Part shown: positions 34,530-46,380 of the stretch, piece by piece | How positions within the stretch are numbered: position 1 is the stretch's first letter | Layout: each line of letters begins with the position of its first letter | Source of the DNA: Cellulomonas flavigena DSM 20109 | Lineage (GTDB): Bacteria > Actinomycetota > Actinomycetes > Actinomycetales > Cellulomonadaceae | Direction of reading: 5' to 3' | Length of the DNA stretch: 64,000 bases | NCBI RefSeq assembly: GCF_000092865.1 | Contig: NC_014151.1 | Span: 2,976,001-3,040,000, forward strand | Notes under the pieces: generated by a model | The model's input: only the letters and a program-made list of their open reading frames with translations | Database searches by the model: none | Told to the model about the DNA's origin: nothing | Translations under genes and position numbers: made by a program

Positions 34530-36070
34530 TGGTCACTCCCTTCGGTACCGGCGGTGGTCGTGGGCGCGACGTCGTCGACGCCGAGCTGGGCGATGCTCTC
34601 CTGCGCGGGCGGCCGGACGAGGTCCAGCGCGGGCCCGGGGACGAACCCGAGGACCAGCATGAGCGCGACCAGCGGACCGACGACCCACCGCTCGCGGGCA
34701 CCGACGTCGGGCGTCGCCGCCAGCTCCGGGCGGGGCGGTCCGGTGAAGACCCGCTGGTAGAGCCACAGCACGTACACCGCGGCCAGGACCACGCCGAGCG
34801 TCGCGACGACCGCCGCGGCCGGGTGCGCCGCGAACGTGCCGACGATGACGAGGAACTCGCTGACGAACGTCGACAGGCCGGGCAGCGAGAGCGCCGAGAG
34901 CCCGACGACGAGGAACAGGCCCGCGAGCACCGGGACGACCTTCTGCAGGCCGCCGAAGTCCACGATCTGCTGCGACCCGCGCCGCGCCGCGAGGAAGCCG
35001 ACGAGCAGGAAGAGCGCACCCGTCGAGAGCCCGTGGTTGACCATGTAGAACGACGAGCCCGCCACCGACGTCGACGTGAACGCGAAGATCCCGAGCACGA
35101 TGAAGCCGAAGTGGGACACCGAGGTGTACGCGACGAGCCGCATCATGTCCTTCTGGCCGATCGCGAGCAGCGCCCCGTAGATCACGGAGACCACCGCGAG
35201 CACGATCACCACGGGCGCCGCCCAGCGCGAGGCCGCCGGGAACAGCGGCAGGCACAGCGTGAGCATCCCGAAGGTGCCGACCTTGTCGAGCACGCCGACC
35301 AGCAGCGTCGACGTGCCGGCCGGGGCCTGCTGCGCGGCGTCCGGCAGCCAGGTGTGCACCGGGAACATCGGCGCCTTGATCGCGAACGCGAGGAAGAACG
35401 ACAGGAACAGCCACTTCTCGACCGTCGGGTCGAGCTCGAGCCCCACGAGGTTCTCGATGAGGAAGCCCTCGGGGCCCCCGGGGCCCTGCAGGTACAGCGC
35501 GATGACGCCCACGAGCATGACCAGCCCGCCGGCCAGCGAGTACAGCAGGAACTTCACGGCGGCGTAGCGCCGCTGCGCGCCGCCGAACGCACCGATCATG
35601 AAGTAGACGGGGATGAGCATCGCCTCGAAGACGACGTAGAAGAGGAACACGTCGCGCGCGGCGAACACCAGGACGATGAACGCCTCGAGCAGCAGGACGA
35701 GCGCCAGGTAGTGCCGCAACCGGTCGGTCGGGGCGTCCGTGGAGCCCTGCTCGCGCCACGCGGCGAGCACCACGAGCGGCACGAGGACGACCGACATGCC
35801 GATGAGCGCGAGCCCGACGCCGTCGACGCCGAGCGCCCACGACACGCCGAGCGCGGGGATCCAGGGCGCGGTCTCGACGAGCTGGTGCGTCGCGGCGTCC
35901 GCCACGTCGAAGGCCGTGAACGCCGCGACGGCGAGCAGCACCTCCGCCAGGGCGAACCCGAGCGCGACCGTGCGCGCGCGGGTGCGGGCGCCGGCGGGCA
36001 GCAGCCACAGGGCTGCGGCACCGACCAGCGGCAGCACCACCAGCGCGGTGAGCCAGGGGAAGTTCGACAT
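34526..36070 (-). CDS. nuoM: NADH-quinone oxidoreductase subunit M
   Basis: A 514-residue antiporter-like proton-pumping subunit. Landmarks are VLLLEAFIVLVFAARDVFLF, FEAMLIPVYFMIGAFGG (channel Glu), FAIKAPMFPVHTWLPDAAQQAP (channel Lys) and MVNHGLSTGALFLLVG. ATG at 36070 begins MSNFPWLTALV. A 4-bp overlap joins it to nuoN, and a 29-bp gap separates it from nuoL. Confidence 0.97.
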   Translation of the reverse strand: MSNFPWLTALVVLPLVGAAALWLLPAGARTRARTVALGFALAEVLLAVAAFTAFDVADAATHQLVETAPWIPALGVSWALGVDGVGLALIGMSVVLVPLVVLAAWREQGSTDAPTDRLRHYLALVLLLEAFIVLVFAARDVFLFYVVFEAMLIPVYFMIGAFGGAQRRYAAVKFLLYSLAGGLVMLVGVIALYLQGPGGPEGFLIENLVGLELDPTVEKWLFLSFFLAFAIKAPMFPVHTWLPDAAQQAPAGTSTLLVGVLDKVGTFGMLTLCLPLFPAASRWAAPVVIVLAVVSVIYGALLAIGQKDMMRLVAYTSVSHFGFIVLGIFAFTSTSVAGSSFYMVNHGLSTGALFLLVGFLAARRGSQQIVDFGGLQKVVPVLAGLFLVVGLSALSLPGLSTFVSEFLVIVGTFAAHPAAAVVATLGVVLAAVYVLWLYQRVFTGPPRPELAATPDVGARERWVVGPLVALMLVLGFVPGPALDLVRPPAQESIAQLGVDDVAPTTTAGTEGSDQ

Positions 36071-36099
36071 CAGTTCCAGGTCTCCTGTCGGCTCTTCGG

Positions 36100-38079
36100 T
36101 CAGCCGCGCACGGCGAGGACGACGACGGCCAGCACGACGACGCCGAGCACCATCGCCGCGGCGTACGAGCGGGCGTACCCGTTCTGGACCCGGCGCACGA
36201 GGTCGCCGACGCCGACGGTCAGCCGGCCGAGACCGGTCACCGCCCCGTCGACCACGGCCTTGTCGCCGTACACCAGCGAGCGGGTCAGGTACTGCCCCGG
36301 CGCCACGAGCAGCGCGTCGTTCACGGCGTCCTGGTGCAGGTCCACGCGGGCGGCGCGCGTCAGGGCCGTGCCCAGCGGGGGTGTCACCGGGACGGTCGTG
36401 ACCGCGTACCGGCGCCACGCGAGCACGAGGCCCAGCGCGACCGCGGCGAGCGTCAGCCCGACGATCAACGGGATCGCGAGCACCGGCTCGTGGTGCTCCG
36501 CGTGGCCCACCGAGGGCTCGAGCCACTCGACGAACCCGACGCTCGAGAGCACCCAGCCGAGACCGACCGAGCCGACGGCGAGGACGATCATCGGCCACAC
36601 CATGAGCGCCGGCGACTCGTGCGGGTGCTGCTCCTTGCCCTCGCGCGTCGTGCTCCAGCGCTTCTGGCCCTCGAACGTCATGAAGAACAGGCGCGACATG
36701 TAGAACGCGGTGATCCCGGCACCGAGCAGCGCGACTCCGCCGAACACCCAGGCGCGCCACGGCTGCCCGTCGACGGGCACGAAGGCCGCCTCGATGATCT
36801 TGTCCTTGCTGAAGAACCCGGCGAACGGCGGGATCCCGAGGATCGCCAGCCAGCCGGCCATGAACGTGAAGTACGTGATCTTCATGTACCGGCCCAGGCC
36901 ACCGAACCGGCGCATGTCCACCTGGTCGTCCATGCCGTGCATGACCGAGCCGGCCCCCAGGAACATGCCGGCCTTGAAGAAGCCGTGCGTCACGAGGTGG
37001 AAGATCGCGAACGCGTAGCCGATCGGGCCGAGGCCCGCGGCGAGCACCATGTAGCCGATCTGCGACATCGTCGAGGCGGCGAGCGCCTTCTTGATGTCGT
37101 CCTTGGCGCAGCCGACGATCGCACCGAACAGCAGTGTCACCGCACCGACGACCGCGACGACGAGCTGCGCCGTGGGCGCCGCGGCGAACACCGCGCCGGA
37201 CCGGATGATGAGGTACACGCCCGCCGTGACCATCGTCGCGGCGTGGATGAGCGCCGAGACGGGCGTCGGGCCGGCCATCGCGTCGCCGAGCCACGACTGC
37301 AGCGGGAACTGCGCCGACTTGCCGCACGCGGCGAGCAGCAGCATGAGGCCGATCGCCGTGAGCGTCCCCTCGGAGGCCGCGGCCACGCCGCTCTCCACCG
37401 TCGCGAAGTCGAGGCTGCCGAACGTCGCGAACAGCAGACCCATCGCCGCCAGCAGGCCGACGTCACCGACGCGGTTGGCGACGAACGCCTTCTTCGCCGC
37501 CACCGCGTAGGGGGTGTGGTGGTTCCAGAAGCCGATGAGCAGGTACGACGCGAGGCCGACGCCCTCCCAGCCGACGAACAGCAGCACGTACGAGTCCGCG
37601 AGGACCAGCAGCAGCATCGCCGCGACGAAGAGGTTGAGGTAGGCGAAGAACCGACGGCGGGCCGCGTCGTGCTCCATGTAGGCCACGGAGTACACGTGGA
37701 TGAGCGTGCCGACGAACGTGACGAGCATGACGAACGTCAGGGACAGCGGGTCGACCCGCAGCCCCGCGTCGATGCTCAGCGCGCCCGCGTCGAGCCAGGT
37801 CGCGAGGTGCACGTCGTGCACGCGCTGGCCCGCGGGCTGCCCGAGCACGGCCACGAGCAGCAGCAGGCCGACCACGAAGGCACCGGCGGACGCGAGGACG
37901 CCGATCCAGTGCCCCCACCGGTCGGCACGCCGGCCGAGCAGCAGCAGCACCGCGGCCGACAGCAGCGGCAGCGCGACGAGCCACACGGCGGCCTGCCCGC
38001 CGGACCACTCGGGAGCGGCCACGACCGGGTCGACCGCCGGCAGCACGGCCGGCGCGGTCAGGGAGATCAGGGTGTGCAC
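36100..38079 (-). CDS. nuoL: NADH-quinone oxidoreductase subunit L
   Basis: A 659-residue subunit, the most distal proton pump of complex I, with about 16 helices and the long C-terminal lateral helix that braces NuoM and NuoN. It has [38 protein letters not shown] and [19 protein letters not shown] at 38079 has AGGGGC upstream; the nuoK stop is 10 bases away. Confidence 0.97.
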   Translation of the reverse strand: MHTLISLTAPAVLPAVDPVVAAPEWSGGQAAVWLVALPLLSAAVLLLLGRRADRWGHWIGVLASAGAFVVGLLLLVAVLGQPAGQRVHDVHLATWLDAGALSIDAGLRVDPLSLTFVMLVTFVGTLIHVYSVAYMEHDAARRRFFAYLNLFVAAMLLLVLADSYVLLFVGWEGVGLASYLLIGFWNHHTPYAVAAKKAFVANRVGDVGLLAAMGLLFATFGSLDFATVESGVAAASEGTLTAIGLMLLLAACGKSAQFPLQSWLGDAMAGPTPVSALIHAATMVTAGVYLIIRSGAVFAAAPTAQLVVAVVGAVTLLFGAIVGCAKDDIKKALAASTMSQIGYMVLAAGLGPIGYAFAIFHLVTHGFFKAGMFLGAGSVMHGMDDQVDMRRFGGLGRYMKITYFTFMAGWLAILGIPPFAGFFSKDKIIEAAFVPVDGQPWRAWVFGGVALLGAGITAFYMSRLFFMTFEGQKRWSTTREGKEQHPHESPALMVWPMIVLAVGSVGLGWVLSSVGFVEWLEPSVGHAEHHEPVLAIPLIVGLTLAAVALGLVLAWRRYAVTTVPVTPPLGTALTRAARVDLHQDAVNDALLVAPGQYLTRSLVYGDKAVVDGAVTGLGRLTVGVGDLVRRVQNGYARSYAAAMVLGVVVLAVVVLAVRG

Positions 38080-38089
38080 GTGCTGCCCC

Positions 38090-38389
38090 TCAGCTCTTCA
38101 GCAGGTTGACGTCGTCGACCGACGCCGAGCGCCTGGTCCGGAAGATGGTCACGATGATCGCGAGCCCGACGACGACCTCCGCTGCCGCGACGACCATGAC
38201 GAAGAACGCGAGCACCTGGCCGGACAGGTTGCCGTGCAGGCGCGAGAACGTCACGAGCAGCAGGTTCGTCGAGTTGAGCATGAGCTCGACGCCCATGAAC
38301 ACGATGATCGCGTTGCGCCGCAGCAGGACCGTCGTGGCACCGATCGCGAACAGGATCGCGGCCAGCACCAGGTAGTGGGTCAGGCTCAC
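38090..38389 (-). CDS. nuoK: NADH-quinone oxidoreductase subunit K
   Basis: A 99-residue three-helix membrane subunit, normal length. [18 protein letters not shown] carries the conserved membrane Glu, and the second Glu is in [14 protein letters not shown] start overlaps the nuoJ stop by 4 bp. Confidence 0.97.
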   Translation of the reverse strand: MSLTHYLVLAAILFAIGATTVLLRRNAIIVFMGVELMLNSTNLLLVTFSRLHGNLSGQVLAFFVMVVAAAEVVVGLAIIVTIFRTRRSASVDDVNLLKS

Positions 38390-39363
38390 CGGCCCGCCTC
38401 CTCGTCGTGCGTCGGGGCCTCGGCAGCAGAGAGCGCCTCAGGGTCGGCGGTCGCCTCCTGCGCGTCGGTGTCGCGCACGACCACGCCGCCGGCGATCCGC
38501 CCGTGCTCGTCGCCCTGGTACTCGTCGTCGGACGTGAACGTGCCGGCACCGACGGCCCAGCCGCCGGCCAGCACGCGGTCGATGCGTGCCGCGTACTCGC
38601 GCGCGTCGGCCTCCTGGCCGCGGACGCGCAGCACGCGCGGCACCGAGGACTCCAGCGGTGTGCCGTCGGGCAGCAGCGCCGGGACGTCCATCGCGTTGTG
38701 CCGGGCGTAGACGCCGGGCGCCGGCAACGACACCGGGTGCTGACCGTCGCGCAGGCGCCGCTCGGCGCGCTCGCGCTGGGTGACGCGCGGTGCGAGCCGG
38801 CCGCGGTGCGTGAGCACCAGGGCGCCGAGCGCCGCGGTGACGAGCAGGGCGCCGACGACCTCCATCGCGAGCACGTGCTGGCCGAAGATCACGTGCGCGA
38901 CGGCCTCGGGGTTCGACGGCTGGTTCGCCGTCGCGAGCCCCTCCGGCGCACCGTACGTCGCGCGGCCGACGACTCCTGCCAGGACGACGCCCAGACCCAG
39001 GCCCGCCAGCAGGCCGATCCAGCGCTGCCCGCGGATGGTCTCCACGAGGGAGTCGGAGCGGTCGACGCCGACGAGCATGAGGACGAACAGGAAGAGCATC
39101 ATCACGGCCCCGGTGTAGACGACCACCTGCACGACGCCGAGGAACTCCGCCCCCTGCGCGACGTACAGGAACGCCAGCGAGATCATGATGAAGATGACCG
39201 CCAGGGCCGCGTGCACGGCCTTGCGGGCCAGCAGCAGGCCGAGTGCCGCGAGCACCATGAGCGGGCCGAGCGTCCAGAACAGCACGGCCTCGGCCGTGCT
39301 CGTCCGGCCGGCGTCGGTCAGTGCGCCGGCGGCCGCCGGCAGCACGGAGAGGACGAGACTCAC
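38386..39363 (-). CDS. nuoJ: NADH-quinone oxidoreductase subunit J
   Basis: A 325-residue membrane subunit with five helices in the first 190 residues, including the conserved [25 protein letters not shown]. After helix 5 comes a hydrophilic tail of about 130 residues (starting [20 protein letters not shown], with acidic [15 protein letters not shown]), absent from short NuoJ proteins. Its role is unknown; it would face the cytoplasm near the quinone site. GTG at 39363 overlaps the nuoI stop by 4 bp. Confidence 0.95.
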   Translation of the reverse strand: MSLVLSVLPAAAGALTDAGRTSTAEAVLFWTLGPLMVLAALGLLLARKAVHAALAVIFIMISLAFLYVAQGAEFLGVVQVVVYTGAVMMLFLFVLMLVGVDRSDSLVETIRGQRWIGLLAGLGLGVVLAGVVGRATYGAPEGLATANQPSNPEAVAHVIFGQHVLAMEVVGALLVTAALGALVLTHRGRLAPRVTQRERAERRLRDGQHPVSLPAPGVYARHNAMDVPALLPDGTPLESSVPRVLRVRGQEADAREYAARIDRVLAGGWAVGAGTFTSDDEYQGDEHGRIAGGVVVRDTDAQEATADPEALSAAEAPTHDEEAGR

Positions 39364-40145
39364 CGGGCACCCCCCTGGCGGTGCGCGGCCGCCGTGATCG
39401 CACGTTGCGCGAGGCGCGTCTCCCCCAGGTCGGGGACCTGCGCCCCCTGCGCGGCGTTCTCCGGCAGCGTCGGGTCGTCGGGACGGTGCTCCGCGACCCA
39501 CGCGCGCTGGTCCTCGGTCACGCCCGTGACCGCGCCGCGGTAGTAGTCGGTGTCCGACGAACCCTCGACCATCGGGTGCGGCGTCGCGAGCTGGCCCGAG
39601 CGCAGCGGGGCCAGCAGGTCCTGCTTCTCCCAGATCATGCCGGGACGCGTGGGGCCCGCGAGCTCGTACTCGTTGGTCATCGTCAGCGCCCGCGTCGGGC
39701 ACGCCTCGATGCACAGGCCGCAGAAGATGCAGCGCAGGTAGTTGATCTGGTAGACGCGGCCGTACCGCTCCCCCGGCGAGTACTGCGCGTCGGGGGTGTT
39801 GTCGTCGGCCTCGACGTAGATCGCGTCCGCGGGGCAGGCCCACGCGCACAGCTCGCAGCCGATGCACTTCTCCAGGCCGTCGGGGTACCGGTTGAGCTGG
39901 TGGCGGCCGTGGTAGCGGGGCTTGGTCGGCACCTGCTCGCGCGGGTACTGCTCGGTGACCGTCGGCTTGAACATGTTCGCGAACGTGACGCCGAACCCGG
40001 CGACGGGCGCGAGCAGCTCGCTGAGCCCCGAGCGCTTCTCGATGAGCGACTCGTAGCCCTGCGCCGGGCGGTCGACCTCGCCGCCCGTGCGCGTGCGCTG
40101 CACGTCGGCACCGGGCGCAGGCTTCTTCTTGCGCTGCTCAGCCAC
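39360..40145 (-). CDS. nuoI: NADH-quinone oxidoreductase subunit I
   Basis: A 261-residue ferredoxin-like subunit with two [4Fe-4S] motifs: [16 protein letters not shown] and [16 protein letters not shown] (clusters N6a and N6b), which pass electrons to NuoB. The sequence is longer than E. coli NuoI at both ends; the C-terminal 75 residues are hydrophilic. GTG at 40145 has GGAGGTG seven bases upstream and overlaps the nuoH end by 8 bp. Confidence 0.97.
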   Translation of the reverse strand: MAEQRKKKPAPGADVQRTRTGGEVDRPAQGYESLIEKRSGLSELLAPVAGFGVTFANMFKPTVTEQYPREQVPTKPRYHGRHQLNRYPDGLEKCIGCELCAWACPADAIYVEADDNTPDAQYSPGERYGRVYQINYLRCIFCGLCIEACPTRALTMTNEYELAGPTRPGMIWEKQDLLAPLRSGQLATPHPMVEGSSDTDYYRGAVTGVTEDQRAWVAEHRPDDPTLPENAAQGAQVPDLGETRLAQRAITAAAHRQGGAR

Positions 40146-41514
40146 CGCGCACCTCCAGCGGGGTCTCGGGTCCGGACGGGTCGCCGGCGTCCGTCGCGGC
40201 GAGGCGACGGGCCGCACGGGGGGACGGGGGCAGCACCTGACCGGGCAGGGGCGGCACCGGGTAGCCGTCGGCGAAGGGGTCGAACTCCTGCGGGCCGGTG
40301 GGCTCCGGGGTCGGCTCGGGCTTCTTCTCCGGCACGAGGAAGGACGCGACGAGGCCGACGGCGACGAGCCCTGCGAGCACGAACAGCAGCGTGCGCAGGT
40401 CGACGTCCCACAGCTGGCGCGCCGCCTGCACGAGCGTGACGCACACGACCCACCCGAGCGCGGCCGGGATGAGGACCTTCCAGCCGATCTTCATGAACTG
40501 GTCGTACCGGAAGCGCAGCACCGAGCCGCGGATCCACACGAAGAGGAACATGAACAGCCAGACCTTGGCGACGAACCACAGGACGGGCCACCAGCCGGTG
40601 TTGAACATGCCGTCGTTGATCGCCGAGATCGGCCACGGGGCGCGCCACCCGCCGAAGAACAGCGTGGTCGCGACCGCCGAGACGTTGAGCATGTTGATGT
40701 ACTCGGCGAGGAAGAACCACGCGAACTTCATCGAGGAGTACTCGGTGGTGTAGCCGCCGACGAGCTCGCCCTCGGCCTCGGGCAGGTCGAACGGCAGACG
40801 GTTCGTCTCGCCGACCATCGAGATGACGTAGATGACGAACGCCGGCAGCAGCGGCAGGAACCACCAGACCTGCGTCTGGGAGTCGACGATCTGGGACGTC
40901 GACATCGACCCGGCCATGATGAACACGCTCACCAGGGACAGGCCCATCGCGAGCTCGTACGAGATGACCTGGGCGGTGGAGCGCACGCCGCCGAGCAGCG
41001 GGTACGTCGAGTTGGACGACCAGCCGCCGAGCACGATGCCGTACACGCCGACCGCGGCGCACGCGAGGATGTAGAGCACGGCGACCGAGAAGTCCGTGAG
41101 CTGCAGCGGCGTCACGACGCCGAAGATGCTGACCTCGGGGCCGAACGGGATGACCGCGTAGACGAGCAGCGAGCACAGCACGGCGATCATCGGCGCGAGG
41201 ATGTAGACGAGCTTGTCGGCCGCCTTGACGGTGATGTCCTCCTTGACCAGGAGCTTCATCGCGTCGGCGAGGGACTGCAGCAGACCGAACGGCCCGTGCA
41301 CGTTCGGACCCGGCCGCAGCTGCATGCGTCCCACGACGCGGCGCTCGAACCAGATCGCGATGAGCACGCTCGTCAGCAGGAAGACGATGATCGCGACGGC
41401 CTTGAGCAGCCACACCCAGAACACGTCCTGGCTGAAGTCCGCGGTGACCGGCGCGACCGCGCCGTCGCCGACCGCGGACGGCACCGCGCCCAGTGCTGTG
41501 ACCAGCACGCTCAT
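40138..41514 (-). CDS. nuoH: NADH-quinone oxidoreductase subunit H
   Basis: A 458-residue membrane subunit forming part of the quinone chamber, with about eight helices. Conserved blocks: [40 protein letters not shown] and [21 protein letters not shown] Pro-rich cytoplasmic tail of about 60 residues follows the last helix (from [18 protein letters not shown]). ATG at 41514 overlaps the nuoG stop by 4 bp. Confidence 0.97.
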   Translation of the reverse strand: MSVLVTALGAVPSAVGDGAVAPVTADFSQDVFWVWLLKAVAIIVFLLTSVLIAIWFERRVVGRMQLRPGPNVHGPFGLLQSLADAMKLLVKEDITVKAADKLVYILAPMIAVLCSLLVYAVIPFGPEVSIFGVVTPLQLTDFSVAVLYILACAAVGVYGIVLGGWSSNSTYPLLGGVRSTAQVISYELAMGLSLVSVFIMAGSMSTSQIVDSQTQVWWFLPLLPAFVIYVISMVGETNRLPFDLPEAEGELVGGYTTEYSSMKFAWFFLAEYINMLNVSAVATTLFFGGWRAPWPISAINDGMFNTGWWPVLWFVAKVWLFMFLFVWIRGSVLRFRYDQFMKIGWKVLIPAALGWVVCVTLVQAARQLWDVDLRTLLFVLAGLVAVGLVASFLVPEKKPEPTPEPTGPQEFDPFADGYPVPPLPGQVLPPSPRAARRLAATDAGDPSGPETPLEVRGG

Positions 41515-44165
41515 GCCCGCTCCTCCTCGTCCACGCGGACGCCGGCGACGGCCTCCGCGGCGTCCCCGCTCAGCCGCTCGTCGGCCTGCGCGGTGGTGGG
41601 GGCGACCTCGCCGCCACCCGCCGGCGCGAGCCGCACGACCGCGCCGCCGACCGCGCCCAGCACGTCCCGCACCGCGCCGCCGCGCGGGTTGGTCGCGAGC
41701 CACACCACGTGGTCGGCCATGTCGGTGACCCGCACGAGCGCCGTGATCGTGCCCCGGTCGGTGCTCACCGTGACGTGCTCGCCGTCGACGAGCCCTGCCG
41801 CCTCGGCCGTGACGGCCGAGACCCGCGCGACCGGTTGCTTCGCGGTGCCCGCGAGGTACGGCTCGCCGTCCTGCAGGCGACCCGCGTCGAGCAGCTGGTG
41901 CCACGTCGCGAGGACCGCGTGCCCCGGGGGGACGGCGGGCGGCTCGGCCGCCGGCGTCACCGGGGCCGGGACGCGCGCTCCGTCCCACCCGCCGAGCTGG
42001 TCGAGCTCGGCGTGCACGTCGGCGAGCGCCCGCAGGCCCAGGTCGGCGCCGAGCGCGTCGGCCAGCCGGTCCAGGACGCGGAAGTCCGACAGATGGGTGG
42101 TCGTCAGCGCCTGCGGGAACGGGCGCGGGCGCCCCTCCCACGAGACGAACGTGCCGGCCTTCTCGACCGGCGGCGCCACGGGCAGCACGACGTCCGCGCG
42201 GTCCGTGACCTCGCTGCGCCGCACCTCGAGCGAGACGAGGAACGGCACCGTGTCGAGCGCCCTGCGTGCGAGCACGGGATCGGCGTGGTCGGCCGGTTCG
42301 ACGCCACCGACGAGCAGCGCGCCGAGCGTCCCGTCGGCCGCGGCCGCGAGGATCTCGTCGGCGCTGCGCCCGGGGGTGGCCGGAAGGTCGTCGACGCCCC
42401 ACACGGCGGCCAGGTCGACGCGGGCCGACGCGTCGGCCACCGGGCGCCCGCCCGGCAGCAGCGTCGGCAGCGTGCCGGCCTCGACCGCACCGCGCTCGCC
42501 CGCACGCCGCGGGACCCACGCGAGGCGGGCACCGGTGCGCTGCGCCAGGCGCAGCACCGCGCTGAGGGCGCCCGGCGCCGTGGCGGCCCGCTCCCCCACG
42601 AGGATCACGGCACCCTCGGCGGCCAGCGCCTCGGCGGTGTCGCCCAGCACGTCGTCCGCGCCGGTCGCGATGGCGTCGAGCACCTCGGGCTCCGTGCCCG
42701 GGGCGGCCGCCAGCAGCGTGCCGTCGAGCCGCTCCAGGCCCCTGCTCGCCAGGGCCGCGACCGAGAACACGCGCGTGCGGCCCTTGACGACCGACTCACG
42801 CAGGCGCAGGAAGAGGATCCCGCCCTCCTCCTCCGGCTCGTACCCGACGCACAGCACCGCAGGCGCCGCGACGAGGTCGCCGAACGTGACCTGCAGCGTG
42901 CGGCCCGCGACGTGGTGGCCGAGGAAGGCCTCCTCCTCGTCCGAGTGCGGGCGCGCGCGGTGGTCGACGTCGTTGGTGCCGAGGACCGTGCGCGCGAGCT
43001 TGGCGTACGCGTAGGCGTCCTCGAGCGTGAGGCGGCCGCCGGGCAGCACGCCCGTCGCGACCCCGCGCAGGCCCTCGGCGGCGGTGTCCAGCGCCTCGGT
43101 CCACGAGCAGGGCTCCAGCTCGCCACGCGTGCCGTCGGCGTTCCGACGGCGCACGAGCGGCGTCGTGATGCGGTCCGGGGCGGACTGCCAGTGGAACGCG
43201 AAGCGGTCCTTGTCGCTGATCCACTCCTGGTTGACGGCCGGGTCGTCGCCCGCGAGCCGTCGCAGCACGACGCCGCGCCGGTGGTCGACGCGGATCGCCG
43301 AGCCGTTGGCGTCGTGCTCCGCGACGGACGGCACCGACACGAGGTCGAACGGCCGCGAACGGAACCGGTACGCGGCCGACGTCAGCGCGCCGACCGGGCA
43401 GATCTGCACGGTGTTGCCGGAGAAGTAGGACGCGAACGGCCGGCCGCTCGTGTCGAGCGTCGAGGCTCCCACCGGGGTGTCGCCCGCGAACCCGAGGACC
43501 TCGGTGTCGAACGTGCCGATCTGCTGCTGCGCACCGCGCTTCTGCAGGTCGATCCACACGTCGCCCGCGATCTCCTCGGAGAACCGCGTGCAGCGCTGGC
43601 ACAGGATGCAGCGCTCCCGGTCGAGCAGGATCTGCGTCGAGACCGCGATCGGCTTGGGGAACGTGCGCTTCACGTCGACGAACCGCGTCGCCGCGCGACC
43701 GTTGCTCATCGCCTGGTTCTGCAGGGGGCACTCGCCGCCCTTGTCGCAGACCGGACAGTCGAGCGGGTGGTTGATGAGCAGCAGCTCCATGACGCCGTGC
43801 TGCGCCTTGTCGGCCTCGGGCGACGTGTGCTGCGTCTTCACCTGCATGCCCGGCGTGGCCTCGAGCGTGCAGGACGCCTGGGGCTTGGGCATCTTGGCCA
43901 GGTTGCCGTCGCGGCCGGGCGCCCACACCTCGACGAGGCACTGGCGGCACGCACCGGCGGGCGCGAGCAGCGGGTGGTCGCAGAAGCGCGGGATCTGGAT
44001 GCCGAGCTGCTCGGCCGCGCGGATGACGAGCGTGCCCTTCGGCACGCTCGTCTCGATGCCGTCGACGGAGAAGGTGACGGTGTCCGTCGGCTCCGGCGCA
44101 GGGGTCGGGGGCGCGGCCGGCACCAGCGGTGTGGTGTCGGTGCCCTTCGGGGTCGTGATCGTCAT
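41511..44165 (-). CDS. nuoG: NADH-quinone oxidoreductase subunit G
   Basis: An 884-residue large iron-sulfur subunit. An N-terminal [2Fe-2S] domain ([19 protein letters not shown]), the His-Cys3 cluster segment ([17 protein letters not shown]) and the [4Fe-4S] motif ([16 protein letters not shown]) are followed by a degenerate molybdopterin-oxidoreductase domain. It relays electrons from NuoE/F toward NuoI. The first 30 residues are a Thr/Pro-rich extension. ATG at 44165 overlaps the nuoF stop by 4 bp. Confidence 0.97.
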   Translation of the reverse strand: MTITTPKGTDTTPLVPAAPPTPAPEPTDTVTFSVDGIETSVPKGTLVIRAAEQLGIQIPRFCDHPLLAPAGACRQCLVEVWAPGRDGNLAKMPKPQASCTLEATPGMQVKTQHTSPEADKAQHGVMELLLINHPLDCPVCDKGGECPLQNQAMSNGRAATRFVDVKRTFPKPIAVSTQILLDRERCILCQRCTRFSEEIAGDVWIDLQKRGAQQQIGTFDTEVLGFAGDTPVGASTLDTSGRPFASYFSGNTVQICPVGALTSAAYRFRSRPFDLVSVPSVAEHDANGSAIRVDHRRGVVLRRLAGDDPAVNQEWISDKDRFAFHWQSAPDRITTPLVRRRNADGTRGELEPCSWTEALDTAAEGLRGVATGVLPGGRLTLEDAYAYAKLARTVLGTNDVDHRARPHSDEEEAFLGHHVAGRTLQVTFGDLVAAPAVLCVGYEPEEEGGILFLRLRESVVKGRTRVFSVAALASRGLERLDGTLLAAAPGTEPEVLDAIATGADDVLGDTAEALAAEGAVILVGERAATAPGALSAVLRLAQRTGARLAWVPRRAGERGAVEAGTLPTLLPGGRPVADASARVDLAAVWGVDDLPATPGRSADEILAAAADGTLGALLVGGVEPADHADPVLARRALDTVPFLVSLEVRRSEVTDRADVVLPVAPPVEKAGTFVSWEGRPRPFPQALTTTHLSDFRVLDRLADALGADLGLRALADVHAELDQLGGWDGARVPAPVTPAAEPPAVPPGHAVLATWHQLLDAGRLQDGEPYLAGTAKQPVARVSAVTAEAAGLVDGEHVTVSTDRGTITALVRVTDMADHVVWLATNPRGGAVRDVLGAVGGAVVRLAPAGGGEVAPTTAQADERLSGDAAEAVAGVRVDEEERA

Positions 44166-45496
44166 GCGTGCACCCCCGCCAGCTGCGTGCTGCGACGCGG
44201 CGTGTAGTCGAAGAGCGAGCTGCGCTCGGGCGGGAACAGGACGTCGGCGGGCGTGTGCGTGCCCGCCTCGAACTCCTCCCGGAAGTACTGGATGGCGCTC
44301 GTCACGGGGCTCGTCGCACCGTCGCCGAGCGCGCAGAACGCGCGGCCCAGGATGTTGTCGCACAGGTCGAGCAGCAGGTCGATGTCGGCCGACGTGCCCT
44401 GACCCGCCTCGAGGCGCGCCATGACCTGCGCGAGCCAGAAGGTGCCCTCGCGGCAGGGCGTGCACTTGCCGCACGACTCGTGCTTGTAGAACTGGATCCA
44501 GCGCGAGACGGCCTTCACGACCGACGTGGTCTCGTCGAAGATCTGCAGCGCGCGCGTGCCGAGCATCGAGCCGGCCTTGCCGACCGACTCGTAGTCGAGC
44601 GGGACGTCGAGGTGCTCGGCGGTGAAGATCGGCGTCGACGACCCGCCGGGCGTCCAGAACTTCAGCTCGTGGCCCTCACGGACCCCACCGGCCATGTCGA
44701 GCAGCTCGCGCAGCGTGATGCCCAGCGGCGCCTCGTACTGCCCGGGCCGCGTGACGTGCCCCGAGAGCGAGAACAGGCCGTGCCCGGCGGAGCGCTCGGT
44801 ACCCATCGACGTGAACCAGTCGGCGCCGCCGACGATGATCCCGGGCACGGACGCCACGGACTCGACGTTGTTGACGACCGTGGGCCGCGCGTAGAGGCCG
44901 GCGACGGCGGGGAACGGCGGCTTGAGGCGCGGCTGGCCGCGCAGGCCCTCGAGCGAGTCGAGCAGTGCCGTCTCCTCGCCGCAGATGTACGCACCGGCAC
45001 CGGCGTGCACCGTGATCTCCAGGTCGAAGCCCGACCCGAGGATGTCCGTGCCCAGGTACCCGGCCTCGCGCGCCTCGCGGACCGCCTCGAGCAGCCGGCG
45101 GTACACGTGCACGACCTCGCCGCGCACGTAGATGAACGCGTGGTGGCAGCCGATCGCGTAGGACGTGATGATCACGCCCTCGATGAGCTCCTGCGGGCTG
45201 GCCATCATCAGCGGGATGTCCTTGCAGGTGCCCGGCTCGGACTCGTCGGCGTTGACCACGAGGTAGCGCGGGCCGCCGTCGGGCGCGGGCAGGAAGCCCC
45301 ACTTCATGCCCGTGGGGAAGCCGGCACCGCCACGTCCGCGCAGGCCGGAGTCCTTGACGGTCGTCACGACGTCCGCCGGCGCCATCGTCAGCGCCTTGCG
45401 CAGGCCGCGGTAGCCGCCGTCGGCCTCGTAGCGCGCGAGCTTCCAGGACCGGTCCGCGTCCCAGTGCGCGGACAGCACGGGGGTCAGGGTCGTCAT
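44162..45496 (-). CDS. nuoF: NADH-quinone oxidoreductase subunit F
   Basis: A 444-residue FMN and NADH-binding subunit. [16 protein letters not shown] and [12 protein letters not shown] form the flavin/NADH site; the N3 [4Fe-4S] ligands are in [12 protein letters not shown] with a distal Cys in [15 protein letters not shown]. It accepts hydride from NADH. ATG at 45496 shares one base with the nuoE stop (TGATG); GAAGGAG is five to eight bases upstream. Confidence 0.97.
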   Translation of the reverse strand: MTTLTPVLSAHWDADRSWKLARYEADGGYRGLRKALTMAPADVVTTVKDSGLRGRGGAGFPTGMKWGFLPAPDGGPRYLVVNADESEPGTCKDIPLMMASPQELIEGVIITSYAIGCHHAFIYVRGEVVHVYRRLLEAVREAREAGYLGTDILGSGFDLEITVHAGAGAYICGEETALLDSLEGLRGQPRLKPPFPAVAGLYARPTVVNNVESVASVPGIIVGGADWFTSMGTERSAGHGLFSLSGHVTRPGQYEAPLGITLRELLDMAGGVREGHELKFWTPGGSSTPIFTAEHLDVPLDYESVGKAGSMLGTRALQIFDETTSVVKAVSRWIQFYKHESCGKCTPCREGTFWLAQVMARLEAGQGTSADIDLLLDLCDNILGRAFCALGDGATSPVTSAIQYFREEFEAGTHTPADVLFPPERSSLFDYTPRRSTQLAGVHA

Positions 45497-46380
45497 CACG
45501 ACTCCTTCGCGTCGTCGGACTTCTGCTTGCGCTGCTCGCCGGCTGGCGAGACGTCGGCGGGTGCCGTCACAGGACGGTCGGCGCTCGACTGCTCCTCGCC
45601 CGCGGCGGGCACACCGTGCGTGGCCGTGGCCGTGGCCGCGGCGCGCTCGGCGGCGTCGTACGACGGCGCCGTCCAGCCGCGCTCGCGCGCGAGACGCGTG
45701 CCACGCACGGTCGGCTCGCCGGCGCCCACGCCCTCGTCGGCGCGCCCGTCGGGGAAGCCGGCGAGCACGCGGCTCATCTCCTTGAACGTGCACACCGACG
45801 AGGCCCCGCGGGTCGGGGCGACCGCCTCGCCGGCGGCCAGCCGGTCGACGACGTCGACGGCCGACGCGGGGGTCTGGTTGTCGAAGAACTCCCAGTTGAC
45901 CATCACCACGGGGGCGTAGTCGCAGGCCGCGTTGCACTCGACCCGCTCGAGCGTGATCGCCCCGTCCGGGGTGGTCTCGTCGTGCCCGATGCCGAGGTGC
46001 TCGCTGAGCTCCTCCCAGATGGCGTCGCCGCCCATGACCGCGCACAGCGTGTTGGTGCACACGCCCACGGTGTACGTGCCGTTGGGGTGGCGCTTGTACT
46101 GCGTGTAGAACGTCGCGACGGCCGACACCTCGGCCGTCGAGATGCCCAGCACGGACGCGCAGAACGCGATGCCGCGCGGGCTGACGTAGCCGTCCTCCGA
46201 CTGCACGAGGTGCAGCATCGGCAGCAGCGCCGAGCGCGCCTGCGGGTAGCGCGCGACGATCTCCTGCGCGTCGGCGGTCAGCCGCGCGCGCGTCGCGTCG
46301 TCGTACCCCGTCGCGTGCCGGGCGCCCGGGGCGCGCCCGTGGTCGTGGGGCGCAGCTGCGCCCGCGTGCTCGACGGACAT
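45496..46380 (-). CDS. nuoE: NADH-quinone oxidoreductase subunit E
   Basis: A 294-residue thioredoxin-like subunit with the N1a [2Fe-2S] ligands in GVCTNTLCAVMGG and VECNAACDYAPVV. It partners NuoF. After about residue 185 there is a hydrophilic Ala/Glu-rich tail of some 105 residues, longer than in E. coli. ATG at 46380 shares one base with the nuoD stop. Confidence 0.96.
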   Translation of the reverse strand: MSVEHAGAAAPHDHGRAPGARHATGYDDATRARLTADAQEIVARYPQARSALLPMLHLVQSEDGYVSPRGIAFCASVLGISTAEVSAVATFYTQYKRHPNGTYTVGVCTNTLCAVMGGDAIWEELSEHLGIGHDETTPDGAITLERVECNAACDYAPVVMVNWEFFDNQTPASAVDVVDRLAAGEAVAPTRGASSVCTFKEMSRVLAGFPDGRADEGVGAGEPTVRGTRLARERGWTAPSYDAAERAAATATATHGVPAAGEEQSSADRPVTAPADVSPAGEQRKQKSDDAKES